A stretch of 48,066 nucleotides of DNA, taken from JBGPOS01 sp041488155 (GTDB lineage Bacteria; Chloroflexota; Dehalococcoidia; Tepidiformales; Tepidiformaceae). The stretch covers positions 1 to 48,066 of the forward strand of contig JBGPOS010000024.1 in assembly GCA_041488155.1 (NCBI GenBank), given 5' to 3'. The notes beneath the pieces are model-generated. The model made no database searches and was not told the DNA's origin. It was given only the letters and a program-made list of their open reading frames with translations. This document shows, one piece after another, positions 1 to 7,443 of the stretch. Numbering within the stretch: position 1 is the first letter of the stretch; every line of letters starts with the position of its first letter. The translations under genes and the position numbers were made by a program.

Positions 1-37
1 GCCAGGGTTGCGGCACTCAGGAGGGAACAAACCCTGC

Positions 38-325
38 TCAGCCGAAGCGCCACTCCGGGACAGCGGAGTGGCAGCGGGGGCAGTAACGGTCACGGATGTC
101 GTAGGCGGTCCGGCAATCGGGGCACAGCCGTTCCGAGTCGGGCCGGACGACCACATAGGCGGGCACCGGGGTGAGCCAGGCGAGCCGCTGCCACCAGGGA
201 AGGCGCTCAGGACGCATCATCATCAGCCTCCAGAATGCGCGGCGTACGTCCGCCGGCGGACCGGCGTTCGAAACGCGTGCGAAGTGCCGTGAGAGGCTTC
301 GTGCGGCAGGCTGAAGGGCTGCCAC
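38..325 (-). CDS. Small zinc-ribbon protein, hypothetical
   Basis: A 95-residue ORF starting at GTG. Its C-terminal third carries two cysteine pairs, CPDC and CPRC, separated by 11 residues, which is the geometry of a one-knuckle-pair zinc ribbon. The middle is rich in Trp, Arg and Pro. No catalytic domain is visible, so a structural zinc site or a nucleic-acid or protein contact is the most that can be inferred. A purine-rich stretch (GGGAGAGG) lies very close upstream of the start. The N-terminal boundary is uncertain, since internal methionines near residues 35-37 could also serve. I do not recognise the family. Confidence 0.5.
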   Translation of the reverse strand: MAALQPAARSLSRHFARVSNAGPPADVRRAFWRLMMMRPERLPWWQRLAWLTPVPAYVVVRPDSERLCPDCRTAYDIRDRYCPRCHSAVPEWRFG

Positions 326-534
326 AGCCTCTCCCTTGGGCCTACGGGGTTAGCTGACGGGTTCAGTGAGGGAGTCACCTATTCCGCTTGCGCGGAAATG
401 CACCCCATGAGTTGGTTCCCCCGTTCCGCCTTGCGGCGGATTCGGCAGGGACGTTGTACCACAGCGGAAGTAGCGCGCGTGTTACACGCCTGTAAATTCC
501 GGCCCGACGGGGCGGCTGCTCCAACGAGTTGAAC
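326..534. other. Intergenic stretch with no recognised gene
   Basis: This gap between the zinc-ribbon gene and the VapC gene holds only short GC-rich inverted repeats, for example around CCGCCTTGCGGCGG near 427-440. I see no convincing ORF, tRNA or terminator. Confidence 0.4.
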
Positions 535-999
535 TTATGCCGTGGGACCCGCGTCCACCAGGGGGTAATCAGCAATCCACTTCAGGTAGTCCACCTTGTG
601 GGCGAGGAGTCGCAGGAGGCGCCGGTCGTCAGTCCAAAGGGTGCACCCGAGGGTCTCAGCGAGGGCGAGGTATTGCGAGCCGTAGACGGCAGGGAGGTCA
701 TGCGCCACGGCGAGATGAAGCGCCCTGAGGTAGAGGGCTTCTTGCTCGCGCGGCGCATTCGGACGGACGGCGACCGAGAAGGCCAGGAATCGCTCGAGGG
801 CGGCCTCGGCGTCGGCCAGCGAAAGTCCGTCGCGAGACATGCGTTGACGGATGACGTTCGAGACTTCAATTGGGAGGAGCGCCGGAGCGACGAGCCGTTG
901 TCGAGTCTTGCGGCAGTCGTCAACAAGCGCGACGGCCTGCTGTGAGTACTCCTCCTCAAAGACCCACTTGGCGGCGACACTCGCATCGATACAGATCAT
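535..999 (-). CDS. vapC: PIN-domain toxin, VapC family
   Basis: A 154-residue PIN-domain protein, the size of a VapC ribonuclease toxin. VapC toxins cut RNA with a Mg2+ site built from acidic residues. Visible are D5 in MICIDASVAAKW, E45 in PIEVSNVI, and the C-terminal block with D124/D125 in LWTDDRRL. The usual third acidic position (Asp in the Y-D-A-x-Y-L-A-L-A motif) is Gly108 here (VYGSQYLALAE), so activity may be altered. The start ATG overlaps the end of the upstream HTH gene by 4 bp (ATGA), the usual antitoxin-toxin arrangement. It is expressed from the AT-rich promoter upstream of that gene. Confidence 0.85.
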   Translation of the reverse strand: MICIDASVAAKWVFEEEYSQQAVALVDDCRKTRQRLVAPALLPIEVSNVIRQRMSRDGLSLADAEAALERFLAFSVAVRPNAPREQEALYLRALHLAVAHDLPAVYGSQYLALAETLGCTLWTDDRRLLRLLAHKVDYLKWIADYPLVDAGPTA

Positions 1000-1370
1000 G
1001 GACGGTCGTGACTTCGCTCATCGCGCATCTGAGCAATTGCTTCCCAGGCGGACCGGAAAGGCTTGCCGTCGCGACGAGCCAGCAGTTCGGCTCGAAAGCG
1101 GTTGGCCTGTTCGATTGCCGCCCCGAGGCGCTCCTGTTCCTTCGCTGTCAGCGGACGCTCTCGTTCGTCCACAGGCTCTCCTTTCTCCCCGCGGGCGGGA
1201 CGCAGCAAGGGCGCGAGGTCGGCTTGTTTGACCATGATCCTCTTGGGCCCGAAGCGGTAAGCAGGAAGCTCCTGGCTGTTAATCCACCGCCAGATGGTCG
1301 ACTGACTCACATGGATGAGCGTCGCTGCTTCAGTAACCGTGAGGAATTCTTCTCCGAGCGTGACTGCCAT
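996..1370 (-). CDS. Excisionase-type HTH antitoxin partner of VapC
   Basis: A DNA-binding protein of about 124 residues. The N-terminal half is a MerR/excisionase-like helix-turn-helix (LTVTEAATLIHVSQSTIWRW, then a wing with GPKRIMVKQADLAPLL). The C-terminal half is charged, with an Arg/Glu-rich helix that could wrap the toxin. I chose the ATG at 1370 rather than one 14 codons upstream because AGAGGGGA sits about 8 nt before it. The gene overlaps vapC by 4 bp, so it is probably the antitoxin and autorepressor of the pair. The likely operator is the AT-rich direct repeat just upstream. Confidence 0.8.
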   Translation of the reverse strand: MAVTLGEEFLTVTEAATLIHVSQSTIWRWINSQELPAYRFGPKRIMVKQADLAPLLRPARGEKGEPVDERERPLTAKEQERLGAAIEQANRFRAELLARRDGKPFRSAWEAIAQMRDERSHDRP

Positions 1371-1412
1371 CTCGTGGTCCCCTCTCTTGGAATATGCAGT
1401 GGATGTAATCAT

Positions 1413-1442
1413 TATTAGCTATATATTAGCATACCTATTCAA
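1413..1442 (-). promoter_or_regulatory. AT-rich promoter/operator of the vapC operon
   Basis: Read on the minus strand, a TTGAAT -35-like hexamer (1442-1437) is followed after about 18 bp by CTAATA/TAATAA. Two direct copies of GCTAATA (complement at 1424-1430 and 1413-1419) lie exactly 11 bp apart, one helical turn, as expected for an HTH antitoxin binding on one DNA face. The AT-rich patch stands out against the GC-rich surroundings. Confidence 0.6.
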
Positions 1443-1530
1443 TGCTTGTCACCTGTAGCCTTCTCATCTGCAACCCGCTGCGTCGTCTGCCGCCATCGCA
1501 GTTCGCTAACCGCGAATCGATAGCAGCCGT

Positions 1531-1545
1531 TACACTCCCTGCGTG
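1531..1545 (+). promoter_or_regulatory. -10 element and leaderless start of the alcohol dehydrogenase
   Basis: TACACT at 1531-1536 lies 6 nt before the GTG start. There is no Shine-Dalgarno sequence between them, so transcription probably begins at or next to the start codon. No clear -35 hexamer is seen. Confidence 0.5.
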
Positions 1546-2574
1546 CTTGCGCTCCGTTTCTTCGAACCCGGCCGGGTGGCGGTCGTCGATTCTCCTGACC
1601 CGGTGGCGGGGCCTGGCGAAGCCATCCTGCGGGTGCACGCTACCGGCCTCTGCAACAGCGATGTGCGCGTCTACCTGGGCGAAAAGAAGGCGGTGGCGGG
1701 AGTCGTGCCGGGCCATGAGATCGCGGGCGAGGTCGTTTCCATTGGCCCCGGGGCGGGGGCTCGCGTGGGAGAGGTGGTCTCCGTCTGTCCGATCCTCTGT
1801 TGCGGGCGTTGCTCGTTCTGCCGCGACGGGTTTCGCAACCGCTGCCCGTCGCGCCTCACCCTGGGGTACGACCTCGACGGCGGCATCGCCGAGTACGTTC
1901 GGGTTCCGGCCCAGCTCGTTTCCCTTGGCCACCTCCTGCCCATGGATCCCGCGACGCCCGCCCACCTCCGTGCCTTTCTGGAGCCGCTGGCCTGCGTGCT
2001 CAACTCGATCGAATCGCTCGGCGTGCGGGCTGGCAGCCCGTTCGCCATCGTCGGGGGCGGGCCGATGGGGCTGGTGCACCTGCTGGCGGGCCGCCTCTAC
2101 GGCGCGGGGCCGATCCTGGTGGTCGAACCGGACGAAGCGCGGCGGGCAGTGGCGCTCGAACTCGGCGCCGACGCTGCCGTCGCGCCCGAAGGGGCTGTCA
2201 CGCTCGGCCGCGACCTCACAGGCGGCGAGGGCTTTCCTTCGGTCGCGGTAGCAGTGGGGCTGGCCCCTGCGCTGCCACTCGCTCTCGACCTGGCGCGGCG
2301 GCTCGGGGCTATCAACTTGTTCGCGGGATTCCCGCCCGGGTCCGCCCACAGCCTCGACCTCAACCGGATCCACTACGACGAGGTGCGCATCTTCGGCACC
2401 CAGAACGCGCCGTTCCACCTGTTCGCACGGGCGTCCCGCCTCATCCCCCGCCTGCCTCTGCTGGACCGGATCGTGACGAACCGGTACCCACTGGCGGCCG
2501 CGGCGGACGCCTACACAGCGCGTCTCGGCCACGAGGGGCTGAAGTCGGCTGTGATCGCGGGCGCCGCGCAGTGA
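1543..2574 (+). CDS. Zinc-dependent alcohol/polyol dehydrogenase (MDR family)
   Basis: A 343-residue medium-chain dehydrogenase that oxidises an alcohol or polyol with NAD(P). The catalytic zinc ligands are C37 (GLCNSD) and H58-E59 (PGHE). The structural zinc loop is C87-C90-C93-C101 (CCGRCSFCRDGFRNRC). The Rossmann fold shows IVGGGPMG near residue 168. The YDLDGGIAEYVRVP segment and overall length resemble sorbitol/threonine dehydrogenase-like members. The substrate cannot be read from sequence. It starts with GTG right after a -10-like element. Cofactor-binding and zinc residues all appear intact. Confidence 0.88.
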   Translation: MLALRFFEPGRVAVVDSPDPVAGPGEAILRVHATGLCNSDVRVYLGEKKAVAGVVPGHEIAGEVVSIGPGAGARVGEVVSVCPILCCGRCSFCRDGFRNRCPSRLTLGYDLDGGIAEYVRVPAQLVSLGHLLPMDPATPAHLRAFLEPLACVLNSIESLGVRAGSPFAIVGGGPMGLVHLLAGRLYGAGPILVVEPDEARRAVALELGADAAVAPEGAVTLGRDLTGGEGFPSVAVAVGLAPALPLALDLARRLGAINLFAGFPPGSAHSLDLNRIHYDEVRIFGTQNAPFHLFARASRLIPRLPLLDRIVTNRYPLAAAADAYTARLGHEGLKSAVIAGAAQ

Positions 2575-2605
2575 TCATGCACGTTTGCTTCGGAAGGTGG
2601 TCACC

Positions 2606-2815
2606 ATGAGGGTGAGCTACGACGACAAGCACGATCTGCTCTACATCGAGTTCGACGACAGCGCTGAACAGCTCCGCAACGAAGACCTGTCGGACGGGAT
2701 CGTGGTGGACCTGACGGACGACGACCGGATCGCTGGAATGGAGATCCTGGGCGCTTCGCGTCGCTTCAACCTCAGCAAGCTCTTGCCCGTCGAATTCGTT
2801 CTCGCGGTGTCCTAG
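2606..2815 (+). CDS. DUF2283 family small protein
   Basis: A 69-residue protein matching the DUF2283 pattern: MRVSYDDKHDLLYIEF, then a D/E-rich turn, GIVVDLTDDDRIAGMEIL and a short C-terminal helix. The family is small, single-domain and of unknown function, and it is often found near toxin-antitoxin genes. I chose the ATG at 2606 over an upstream TTG because GGAAGG lies 8-10 nt before it and the family begins at this residue. The methyltransferase gene starts 8 bp after its stop, so the two are probably co-transcribed. Confidence 0.8.
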   Translation: MRVSYDDKHDLLYIEFDDSAEQLRNEDLSDGIVVDLTDDDRIAGMEILGASRRFNLSKLLPVEFVLAVS

Positions 2816-2823
2816 CTCAGGCT

Positions 2824-3570
2824 ATGCCCATTGACGTAGCTGAGATCGCCCGCAGGTTCCCTCGTTCTGCCCGTTACGACGACACCCTCCGGCGCATCCC
2901 GGCCATGGGCCCGAGCGTCCTCTGGCTGACCGAATCGCTGGCCGAGGTCCTCCCGCTCGAGCGCGGCATGCGCGTCTTGGACCTGGGCTGTGGCCGGGCC
3001 ACGAGCTCGATGTTCCTGGCGAAGGAGTTCGGGGTGCGGGTCTGGGCTGCCGACCTCTGGATTAAGCCGACCGAGAACTATCGGCGGATCAAGGAGTTCG
3101 GTCTCGAGGCGGAGGTCTTCCCCATCTTGGCGGAAGCCCACGCACTGCCCTTCGCCGATGACTACTTCGACGCGGTGATCAGCACAGATGCCTACCACTA
3201 CTTCGGCACCGATGCCCTCTACCTCGGCTACCTCGAACGCTTCATTCGCCCCGGCGGGCTGCTGGGGATCGCCGTCCCCGGCCTCCGGGAGGAGTTCCGC
3301 GATGGCCTTCCGGCCCACCTGGCGCCGTACTGGGACCGTGACTTCTGGAGCTTCCACTCTGCGGACTGGTGGAAGGCGCACTGGGAGCACACCGGGACGT
3401 TCGAGGTGCTGCACGCCAGCTTCCTGGCGGACGGAGGCGCGCTCTGGCTGGCCTGGCTGGAGATGCCTTCGGAGGGCGTCGAGGCGCCGCCGTCGGAGGT
3501 CGCGATGCTCCGCGAGGACGCGGGCCGGAACCTCGGATTCACGATCGTAGCGGCCCGCCGCAAGGGGTAG
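2824..3570 (+). CDS. SAM-dependent class I methyltransferase
   Basis: A 248-residue class I methyltransferase. Motif I is VLDLGCGRATSSMFLA (about residues 50-66), the acidic end of beta-2 is VWAADLW, motif II/III is FDAVISTDAYHYF, and the post-I strand is GGLLGIAVPG. It belongs to the Methyltransf_11 group acting on small molecules or lipids, and the substrate is unknown. The C-terminal third is Trp-rich (WSFHSADWWKAHW). The TAG stop codon lies inside the GTAG head of a REP element (3566-3595), so the repeat sequence ends this reading frame. Confidence 0.85.
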   Translation: MPIDVAEIARRFPRSARYDDTLRRIPAMGPSVLWLTESLAEVLPLERGMRVLDLGCGRATSSMFLAKEFGVRVWAADLWIKPTENYRRIKEFGLEAEVFPILAEAHALPFADDYFDAVISTDAYHYFGTDALYLGYLERFIRPGGLLGIAVPGLREEFRDGLPAHLAPYWDRDFWSFHSADWWKAHWEHTGTFEVLHASFLADGGALWLAWLEMPSEGVEAPPSEVAMLREDAGRNLGFTIVAARRKG

Positions 3571-3595
3571 CCGCGGCCGTCTCTGGCCGCTGCAT
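3566..3595 (+). repeat. REP element, type A
   Basis: GGTAG head, then an imperfect palindrome (stem GCGGCC/GGCCGC, extended through one mismatch by GC pairs, 6-nt loop), ending TGCAT. Its GTAG supplies the TAG stop of the preceding methyltransferase. Confidence 0.85.
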
Positions 3596-3611
3596 GTGCA
3601 CACACGCCCAA

Positions 3612-3641
3612 GGTAGCCGCGGCCGTCTCTGGCCGCTGCAT
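3612..3641 (+). repeat. REP element, type A
   Basis: Identical over 30 bp to the copy at 3566-3595 and in the same orientation, with a 16-bp spacer between them. It lies just 3' of the RAYT gene. Confidence 0.85.
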
Positions 3642-3652
3642 CGCCGCCCACG

Positions 3653-4132
3653 TCACTCGGCAGGCCCCAGCAGATCTCCGGCCACGAACGTCCAGCCCCA
3701 TTCCTCTGGCTCGTTCACGAGTCCATCGGCCACCGGATTCTGGCGTATGTACCAGAGCGTCCGTTCGAACTCCTCGTCGTCCCGGATCCGGCGGTCATAG
3801 AAGGACGGTTGCCAGAGAGCCCCACGCAATCCGTGCCTCCAGGCAACTCGGGTAGTGTGGGACTTGAATTCGCGCACCCAGGACACGACGTCCAGATCAG
3901 CGGGTTTCAGGAGAATGTGAAGATGATCGGGCATCAAGCACGCAGCTATCGTCCGAACTCTCTTGCGGTCTTGTTGTTCGAGGACAAGCTTCCAGACAGC
4001 CTCGCCGAGAGCGACCCGTCCAAAGGGCCGTGTGCCTGGCAGCGCGCGGAAGGTAAGGTGGAAGACATGTTCTCCGTTGCCGTAAGCGTCCGCGGCCAGC
4101 CTTATCTGCCGAGAAAACGGGAATCCGCCCAT
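3653..4132 (-). CDS. REP-associated tyrosine transposase (RAYT, Y1/HUH family)
   Basis: A 159-residue Y1_Tnp/IS200-like protein of the RAYT branch. The HUH metal motif is H70-L-H72 in CLMPDHLHILLKP. The catalytic tyrosine is Y128 in LWYIRQNPV, matching Y115 of the E. coli TnpA-REP motif YIYINP. The intervening LWQPSFYDRRIRDDEEF block is typical of RAYTs. Known RAYTs bind and cut single-stranded REP hairpins that carry a GTAG head. Here the gene lies between type A REPs in opposite orientation (3566 and 3612 on plus, 4183 on minus), a REPtron-like layout. It follows obg on the same strand. All key residues are present, so it may be active. Confidence 0.9.
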   Translation of the reverse strand: MGGFPFSRQIRLAADAYGNGEHVFHLTFRALPGTRPFGRVALGEAVWKLVLEQQDRKRVRTIAACLMPDHLHILLKPADLDVVSWVREFKSHTTRVAWRHGLRGALWQPSFYDRRIRDDEEFERTLWYIRQNPVADGLVNEPEEWGWTFVAGDLLGPAE

Positions 4133-4182
4133 CGGCGGATTCTAAGGCACGGACGCCGGCCAACGGGGAATGGCTCGAAGTA

Positions 4183-4212
4183 ATGCAGCGGCCAGAGACG
4201 GCCGCGGCTACC
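4183..4212 (-). repeat. REP element, type A, inverted
   Basis: Exact reverse complement of the copies at 3566 and 3612. Its GTAG head (minus strand) contains the TAG stop codon of obg, and it lies upstream of the RAYT start. Confidence 0.85.
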
Positions 4213-5461
4213 AGGTGATCTCGGTGTCTCCGAAGGTGACGCGGTCGCCGGGTTGGACGCCGGCGCGGAGGAGGGCCTTCGCGACGCCCCAGCGTTCGAG
4301 GCGGCGCGAGATTTCGGCGCGGGCGCCCTCCATCTCGGTGTCCATCATCTCGACGAACGTAACCACCTTCGGCCCTTCAACGATGAACCTGCCATCGCCG
4401 CCGGCGAACACCGTGAACCGCTCGTGGGATTGGGGACGCAGGACGGGGATGTCCTCCGGCTCTGGCGCCAGCGGCCGCTGCCTCTCGGCGGCCACAAGAG
4501 CCATCAGCTCGCTGAGCAATTCGGGGATCCCCGCTCCGGACTGAGCCGAGATCACGCGAACGGGGGTGTCAAGGTGGCGGCCGAGTGCCCTGGCGGAGGC
4601 CTCGGCCGCCACCTCGCCAAGATCAGCCTTGGTTACGACCACGACCTTCGCCAGCAGCTCAAGCCTGGGGTCGTAGGCCCGTAGTTCGCCCTCGATGAGT
4701 TCGTAGTCGGTCACCGGATCGGGGGAGGTGCTGTCGACCAGATGGACGAGCACGCGGCACCGGCGGATGTGCTTCAGGAACTCGAAACCGAGGCCGTAGC
4801 CTTCGCTCGCCCCTTCAACGAGCCCCGGGAGGTCCGCGACGGTGAAGCGATCGTAGGCCACGTCGACGACGCCCAGCATTGGCTCGAGGGTCGTGAACGG
4901 GTAGGCGGCGATCTTCGGCTTCGCCCGGGAGATAGTGGCGAGGAGGGTTGACTTGCCGGCGTTCGGGAGGCCGATGAGCCCGACGTCGGCGAGCATCCTC
5001 AGCTCCAGGCGGAGTTCGACCTGTTCACCGTCGTGGCCTTTCTGAGAGAACGCGGGGGTCTTGTTCGTGCTGGTGGCGAAGCGCTTGTTCCCCCAGCCTC
5101 CACGGCCGCCATGCGCTACGAGCACGTTTTCGCCAACGCGCACCATGTCGGCAATCACTTCCTCGGTCTCAGCGTCCGTCGCCAGCGTGCCAGCGGGGAC
5201 GTCGAGGACGAGGTCTGTACCGTGCGCGCCGGTGCGGAGGTTCGGTCCACCATTACCACCATCGCCCGCGCGGAACTTCTTCTTCGAGCGGTAGCGCTCC
5301 AGCTCGTACACGTCGTCAACGGCACGCAGGTAGACGCGGCCCCCCCGGCCCCCATCCCCACCATCCGGCCCGCCCTGGGGCACAAACTTCTCGCGGTGGT
5401 AGCTCACGATGCCGTGGCCACCGCGCCCGCCAAAGACCTGAACTACAACAGCGTCGAGCAT
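4208..5461 (-). CDS. obg: GTPase Obg/CgtA
   Basis: A 417-residue Obg GTPase, which binds the large ribosomal subunit and links GTP level to ribosome assembly and stress. The glycine-rich Obg domain comes first (GGRGGHG, GGPDGGDGGRGG). The G domain follows, with P-loop GLPNAGKST (about 164-172), switch II DLPGL and TKAD. A C-terminal OCT domain (about 340-417) is of the type found in Gram-positive and Chloroflexota proteins. I chose the start at 5461 because family members begin MxDxV and the upstream extension looks non-coding. The stop TAG is provided by the REP at 4183-4212. Confidence 0.95.
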   Translation of the reverse strand: MLDAVVVQVFGGRGGHGIVSYHREKFVPQGGPDGGDGGRGGRVYLRAVDDVYELERYRSKKKFRAGDGGNGGPNLRTGAHGTDLVLDVPAGTLATDAETEEVIADMVRVGENVLVAHGGRGGWGNKRFATSTNKTPAFSQKGHDGEQVELRLELRMLADVGLIGLPNAGKSTLLATISRAKPKIAAYPFTTLEPMLGVVDVAYDRFTVADLPGLVEGASEGYGLGFEFLKHIRRCRVLVHLVDSTSPDPVTDYELIEGELRAYDPRLELLAKVVVVTKADLGEVAAEASARALGRHLDTPVRVISAQSGAGIPELLSELMALVAAERQRPLAPEPEDIPVLRPQSHERFTVFAGGDGRFIVEGPKVVTFVEMMDTEMEGARAEISRRLERWGVAKALLRAGVQPGDRVTFGDTEITW

Positions 5462-5488
5462 CTCCTTCTCATCCTTACACAGAGGAGA

Positions 5489-5494
5489 TCTATA
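5489..5494 (-). promoter_or_regulatory. Possible -10 element of obg
   Basis: TATAGA on the minus strand, about 28 nt upstream of the obg ATG, in an AT-rich patch with the near-palindrome AGATCTATAGAT. The leader carries AAGGATGAGAAGGAG before ATG. No good -35 hexamer is visible. Confidence 0.35.
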
Positions 5495-5770
5495 GATAGA
5501 GAAGGATGAAGGAGACGATGGGCCCGTTGGGGTGTGGGATATCCCTTGTTGGAGCTCGAGATGGAGGTTCGCGGAGACCCTCATGGGACGTGCCATCCGT
5601 GTTGGGATTTGCGGTGGGCTAGGCGAGGGATTGGGGTCGAAGTCCGGCGAGCGGCGCGGACTTCCCTTTGAGGACGGGCTGGCCGATTGGGCTTCGCGTG
5701 ATCACCCCAACAGCTATGGGGCAGAAGCCCAGCAGGCTTCCCAACAGGCCGGACGAGCGATCAGCTATGA
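5495..5770. other. Intergenic region without a recognised gene
   Basis: Between obg and the DNA ligase I see no convincing coding frame. It contains a perfect 10-bp palindrome, GGGATATCCC, at 5536-5545, and ends in a GATGAGC-type sequence leading into the degenerate REP at 5771. Confidence 0.4.
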
Positions 5771-5800
5771 GGTAGTTGCTGCCGCCCCGGGCCGCTAGAT
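5771..5800 (+). repeat. Degenerate REP element
   Basis: It keeps the GGTAG head and the CCCCGGGCCGCT half of a type B REP, but the 5' stem arm has changed (GTAGTTGCTGCC). It is preceded by CTATGA. Downstream, about 5850-5875 resembles the sequence after the REP at 17880. Confidence 0.6.
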
Positions 5801-5904
5801 GAGGCACGATCGTCCGCGGCGGGGCGCCGCAGGCCACCAGTCCGATCGGCGGGTCGCTCCTTGTCAGTCGCGGCTCGGCTCGGCTCGATGCCCGCGGCTT
5901 CGTG

Positions 5905-5944
5905 CCCGTCGCCCACTCGCCCACTCGCCCACTCGCCCCGTCGC
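5905..5944 (-). repeat. 8-bp tandem repeat array (GGCGAGTG type)
   Basis: About four to five tandem copies of an 8-bp unit, on the minus strand GGCGAGTG with GGCGACGG variants. It lies just upstream of the DNA ligase promoter and is the same family as at 26491, 29781, 35334, 37063, 39183 and 39760. Confidence 0.8.
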
Positions 5945-5948
5945 ACAT

Positions 5949-5964
5949 TACATTGTCCGGCGTG
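5949..5964 (+). promoter_or_regulatory. -10 element and leaderless start of the DNA ligase
   Basis: TACATT at 5949-5954 lies 7 nt before the GTG at 5962, with no ribosome-binding site between. The spacing matches other apparently leaderless genes in the window. Confidence 0.45.
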
Positions 5965-7011
5965 CAGACCCCGTTCCAGCCACCGATCGAGCCGATGCTG
6001 GCGAAGCTGTCGCCCGAGATCCCGGCGGGAGACGGCTGGCTCTACGAACCGAAGTGGGATGGCTTCCGGGCGGTCGTCTTTTGGGACCAGAGCGACCTGT
6101 ACGTGCAGAGCCGCGACCTAAAGCCGCTGGGCCGCTACTTCCCCGAACTCGAAGCCGGGCTGCGCCGCGCGCTGCCGCGGGCGCTCGTGCTCGATGGAGA
6201 GATCGTGATCATGGGCGAGCGCGGGCTGGAATTCGACTCGCTGCTGATGCGGATCCACCCGGCTGAGTCGCGGGTGCGCAAGCTGGCGGCGGAGACTCCC
6301 TCGTCGTTCGTTGCCTTTGACTTGCTGGCGGATGGGGAGGAGGACTTCCGGCGTCGGCCGTTCGTCGAGCGCAGGGAACGGCTGGAGGCGGCCCTGGGGA
6401 GGGTCGAAGCGCCGGTTTTCGTCACACCGGCGACGCGCGACCGGGTGGTGGCGCTCGACTGGTTCGATCGGTTCGAAGGCGCCGGGCTCGATGGTGTCGT
6501 GGCGAAGCCATTGGACCAGCCGTACACCCCCGGCCAGCGGACGATGTTCAAGATCAAGCACCTGCGCACGGCGGACTGCGTCATCGGCGGGTTTCGCTGG
6601 AACAGGGGCGAGGAGGGGCGTTCGGTGGGTTCGTTGCTCCTGGGGCTTTACGACGCGGAAGGCGTGTTTCACCACGTCGGCCATACGTCGAGCTTCAAAG
6701 CGGAGGAGAAGCGGGCCCTGGTCGAAACGCTGCGACCGTATCGCAGCGACGATGAAGGCGAGGGTTTCGGGCAGGGCCGGACGCCGGGAGCACCGAGCCG
6801 CTGGACTCAGGGACGGGAACTGGACTGGATTCGCCTGCGGCCGGAACTGGTCTGCGAGGTGACCTTCGACTACCTCCAGGGCAACCGCTTCCGCCACGCC
6901 TCGACGTTCCGGCGCTGGCGGCCGGACAAGGCGCCGGCGGACTGCAAGTACGATCAGCTCGAATCTGCCGTGCCGTTCGAGCTGAGGGAAGTATTCGGGG
7001 CGAAGGACTGA
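5962..7011 (+). CDS. ATP-dependent DNA ligase
   Basis: A 349-residue ATP-dependent DNA ligase that seals nicks via an enzyme-AMP intermediate. Motif I, with the nucleophilic lysine, is YEPKWDGFR. Motif III is VLDGEIVI, motif IV is GLDGVVAK, and motif V is FKIKHLRTADCVIGGFR. An OB-fold domain follows (SVGSLLLGLY, VGHTSS). Length and order match the stand-alone LigD-ligase-like type used in repair. No polymerase or nuclease domain is attached, and no Ku is nearby. I chose the GTG at 5962 because the longer upstream frame reads through the 8-bp repeat array. Confidence 0.9.
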   Translation: MQTPFQPPIEPMLAKLSPEIPAGDGWLYEPKWDGFRAVVFWDQSDLYVQSRDLKPLGRYFPELEAGLRRALPRALVLDGEIVIMGERGLEFDSLLMRIHPAESRVRKLAAETPSSFVAFDLLADGEEDFRRRPFVERRERLEAALGRVEAPVFVTPATRDRVVALDWFDRFEGAGLDGVVAKPLDQPYTPGQRTMFKIKHLRTADCVIGGFRWNRGEEGRSVGSLLLGLYDAEGVFHHVGHTSSFKAEEKRALVETLRPYRSDDEGEGFGQGRTPGAPSRWTQGRELDWIRLRPELVCEVTFDYLQGNRFRHASTFRRWRPDKAPADCKYDQLESAVPFELREVFGAKD

Positions 7012-7074
7012 GGGTCGCGGCGCGGGGCCTGCACCGATGGCGTGCATGTGCCGATCGTGTGTAATGATGAGGCG

Positions 7075-7103
7075 TTGACAGTGCAATGCGGCCTGCCGAC
7101 ACT
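7075..7103 (+). promoter_or_regulatory. Promoter of the RelE-type TA operon
   Basis: TTGACA (7075-7080), a 17-bp spacer and GACACT (7098-7103), about 40 bp before the antitoxin ATG. The -35 is a perfect sigma-70 consensus and the -10 is weak. Confidence 0.55.
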
Positions 7104-7143
7104 CCGCCAACAGAGATCGGACGGCGGATTCCCGAGGGACTAG

Positions 7144-7443
7144 ATGGTTGCAACAGCGAGCCTCCCAGACAAAGCGCGAGAACTCTTCGCGGAGGATGAT
7201 CTTCCGGAAGAGTTCGGGTGGGTAGCCTGGCTGTCGCCCCGCCACATGCGCCTGTTCGCGGTAGAGTTGAACGCCGCACTGGCGGCTCCCTCAGTGGAGA
7301 AACTGACGACTCTCCTGGATTCGTGGAGGGCGACGGCCGAGGTCGACCGCTCGCCCGAGGTGCAGCAAACGATCGAGCGGAACCGGGCGAGCGGCCGCTT
7401 TGCCCCGGTGGACAAGTGGCTGGCGACCAGACATACCACATAG
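7144..7443 (+). CDS. Putative antitoxin upstream of a RelE-like toxin
   Basis: A 99-residue protein with no strong family match by eye. It reads as mostly helical: a short N-terminal segment, LSPRHMRLFAVELNAALAAPSVEKLTTLLDSWRATAEV, and a charged tail. This resembles small antitoxins encoded before RelE toxins (DUF6247-like in outline). A good ribosome-binding site (GAGGGA) lies 6 nt before the ATG. Its last 28 bp overlap the start of the toxin ORF, which implies translational coupling. The antitoxin role is inferred from position. Confidence 0.65.
   Translation: MVATASLPDKARELFAEDDLPEEFGWVAWLSPRHMRLFAVELNAALAAPSVEKLTTLLDSWRATAEVDRSPEVQQTIERNRASGRFAPVDKWLATRHTT

Noticed and set aside
3566..3641. 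Paired REPs as an intrinsic terminator
   Set aside because: Stable hairpins but no T-tract, and the element also occurs upstream of genes and in both orientations. A termination effect remains possible but is not its defining feature.
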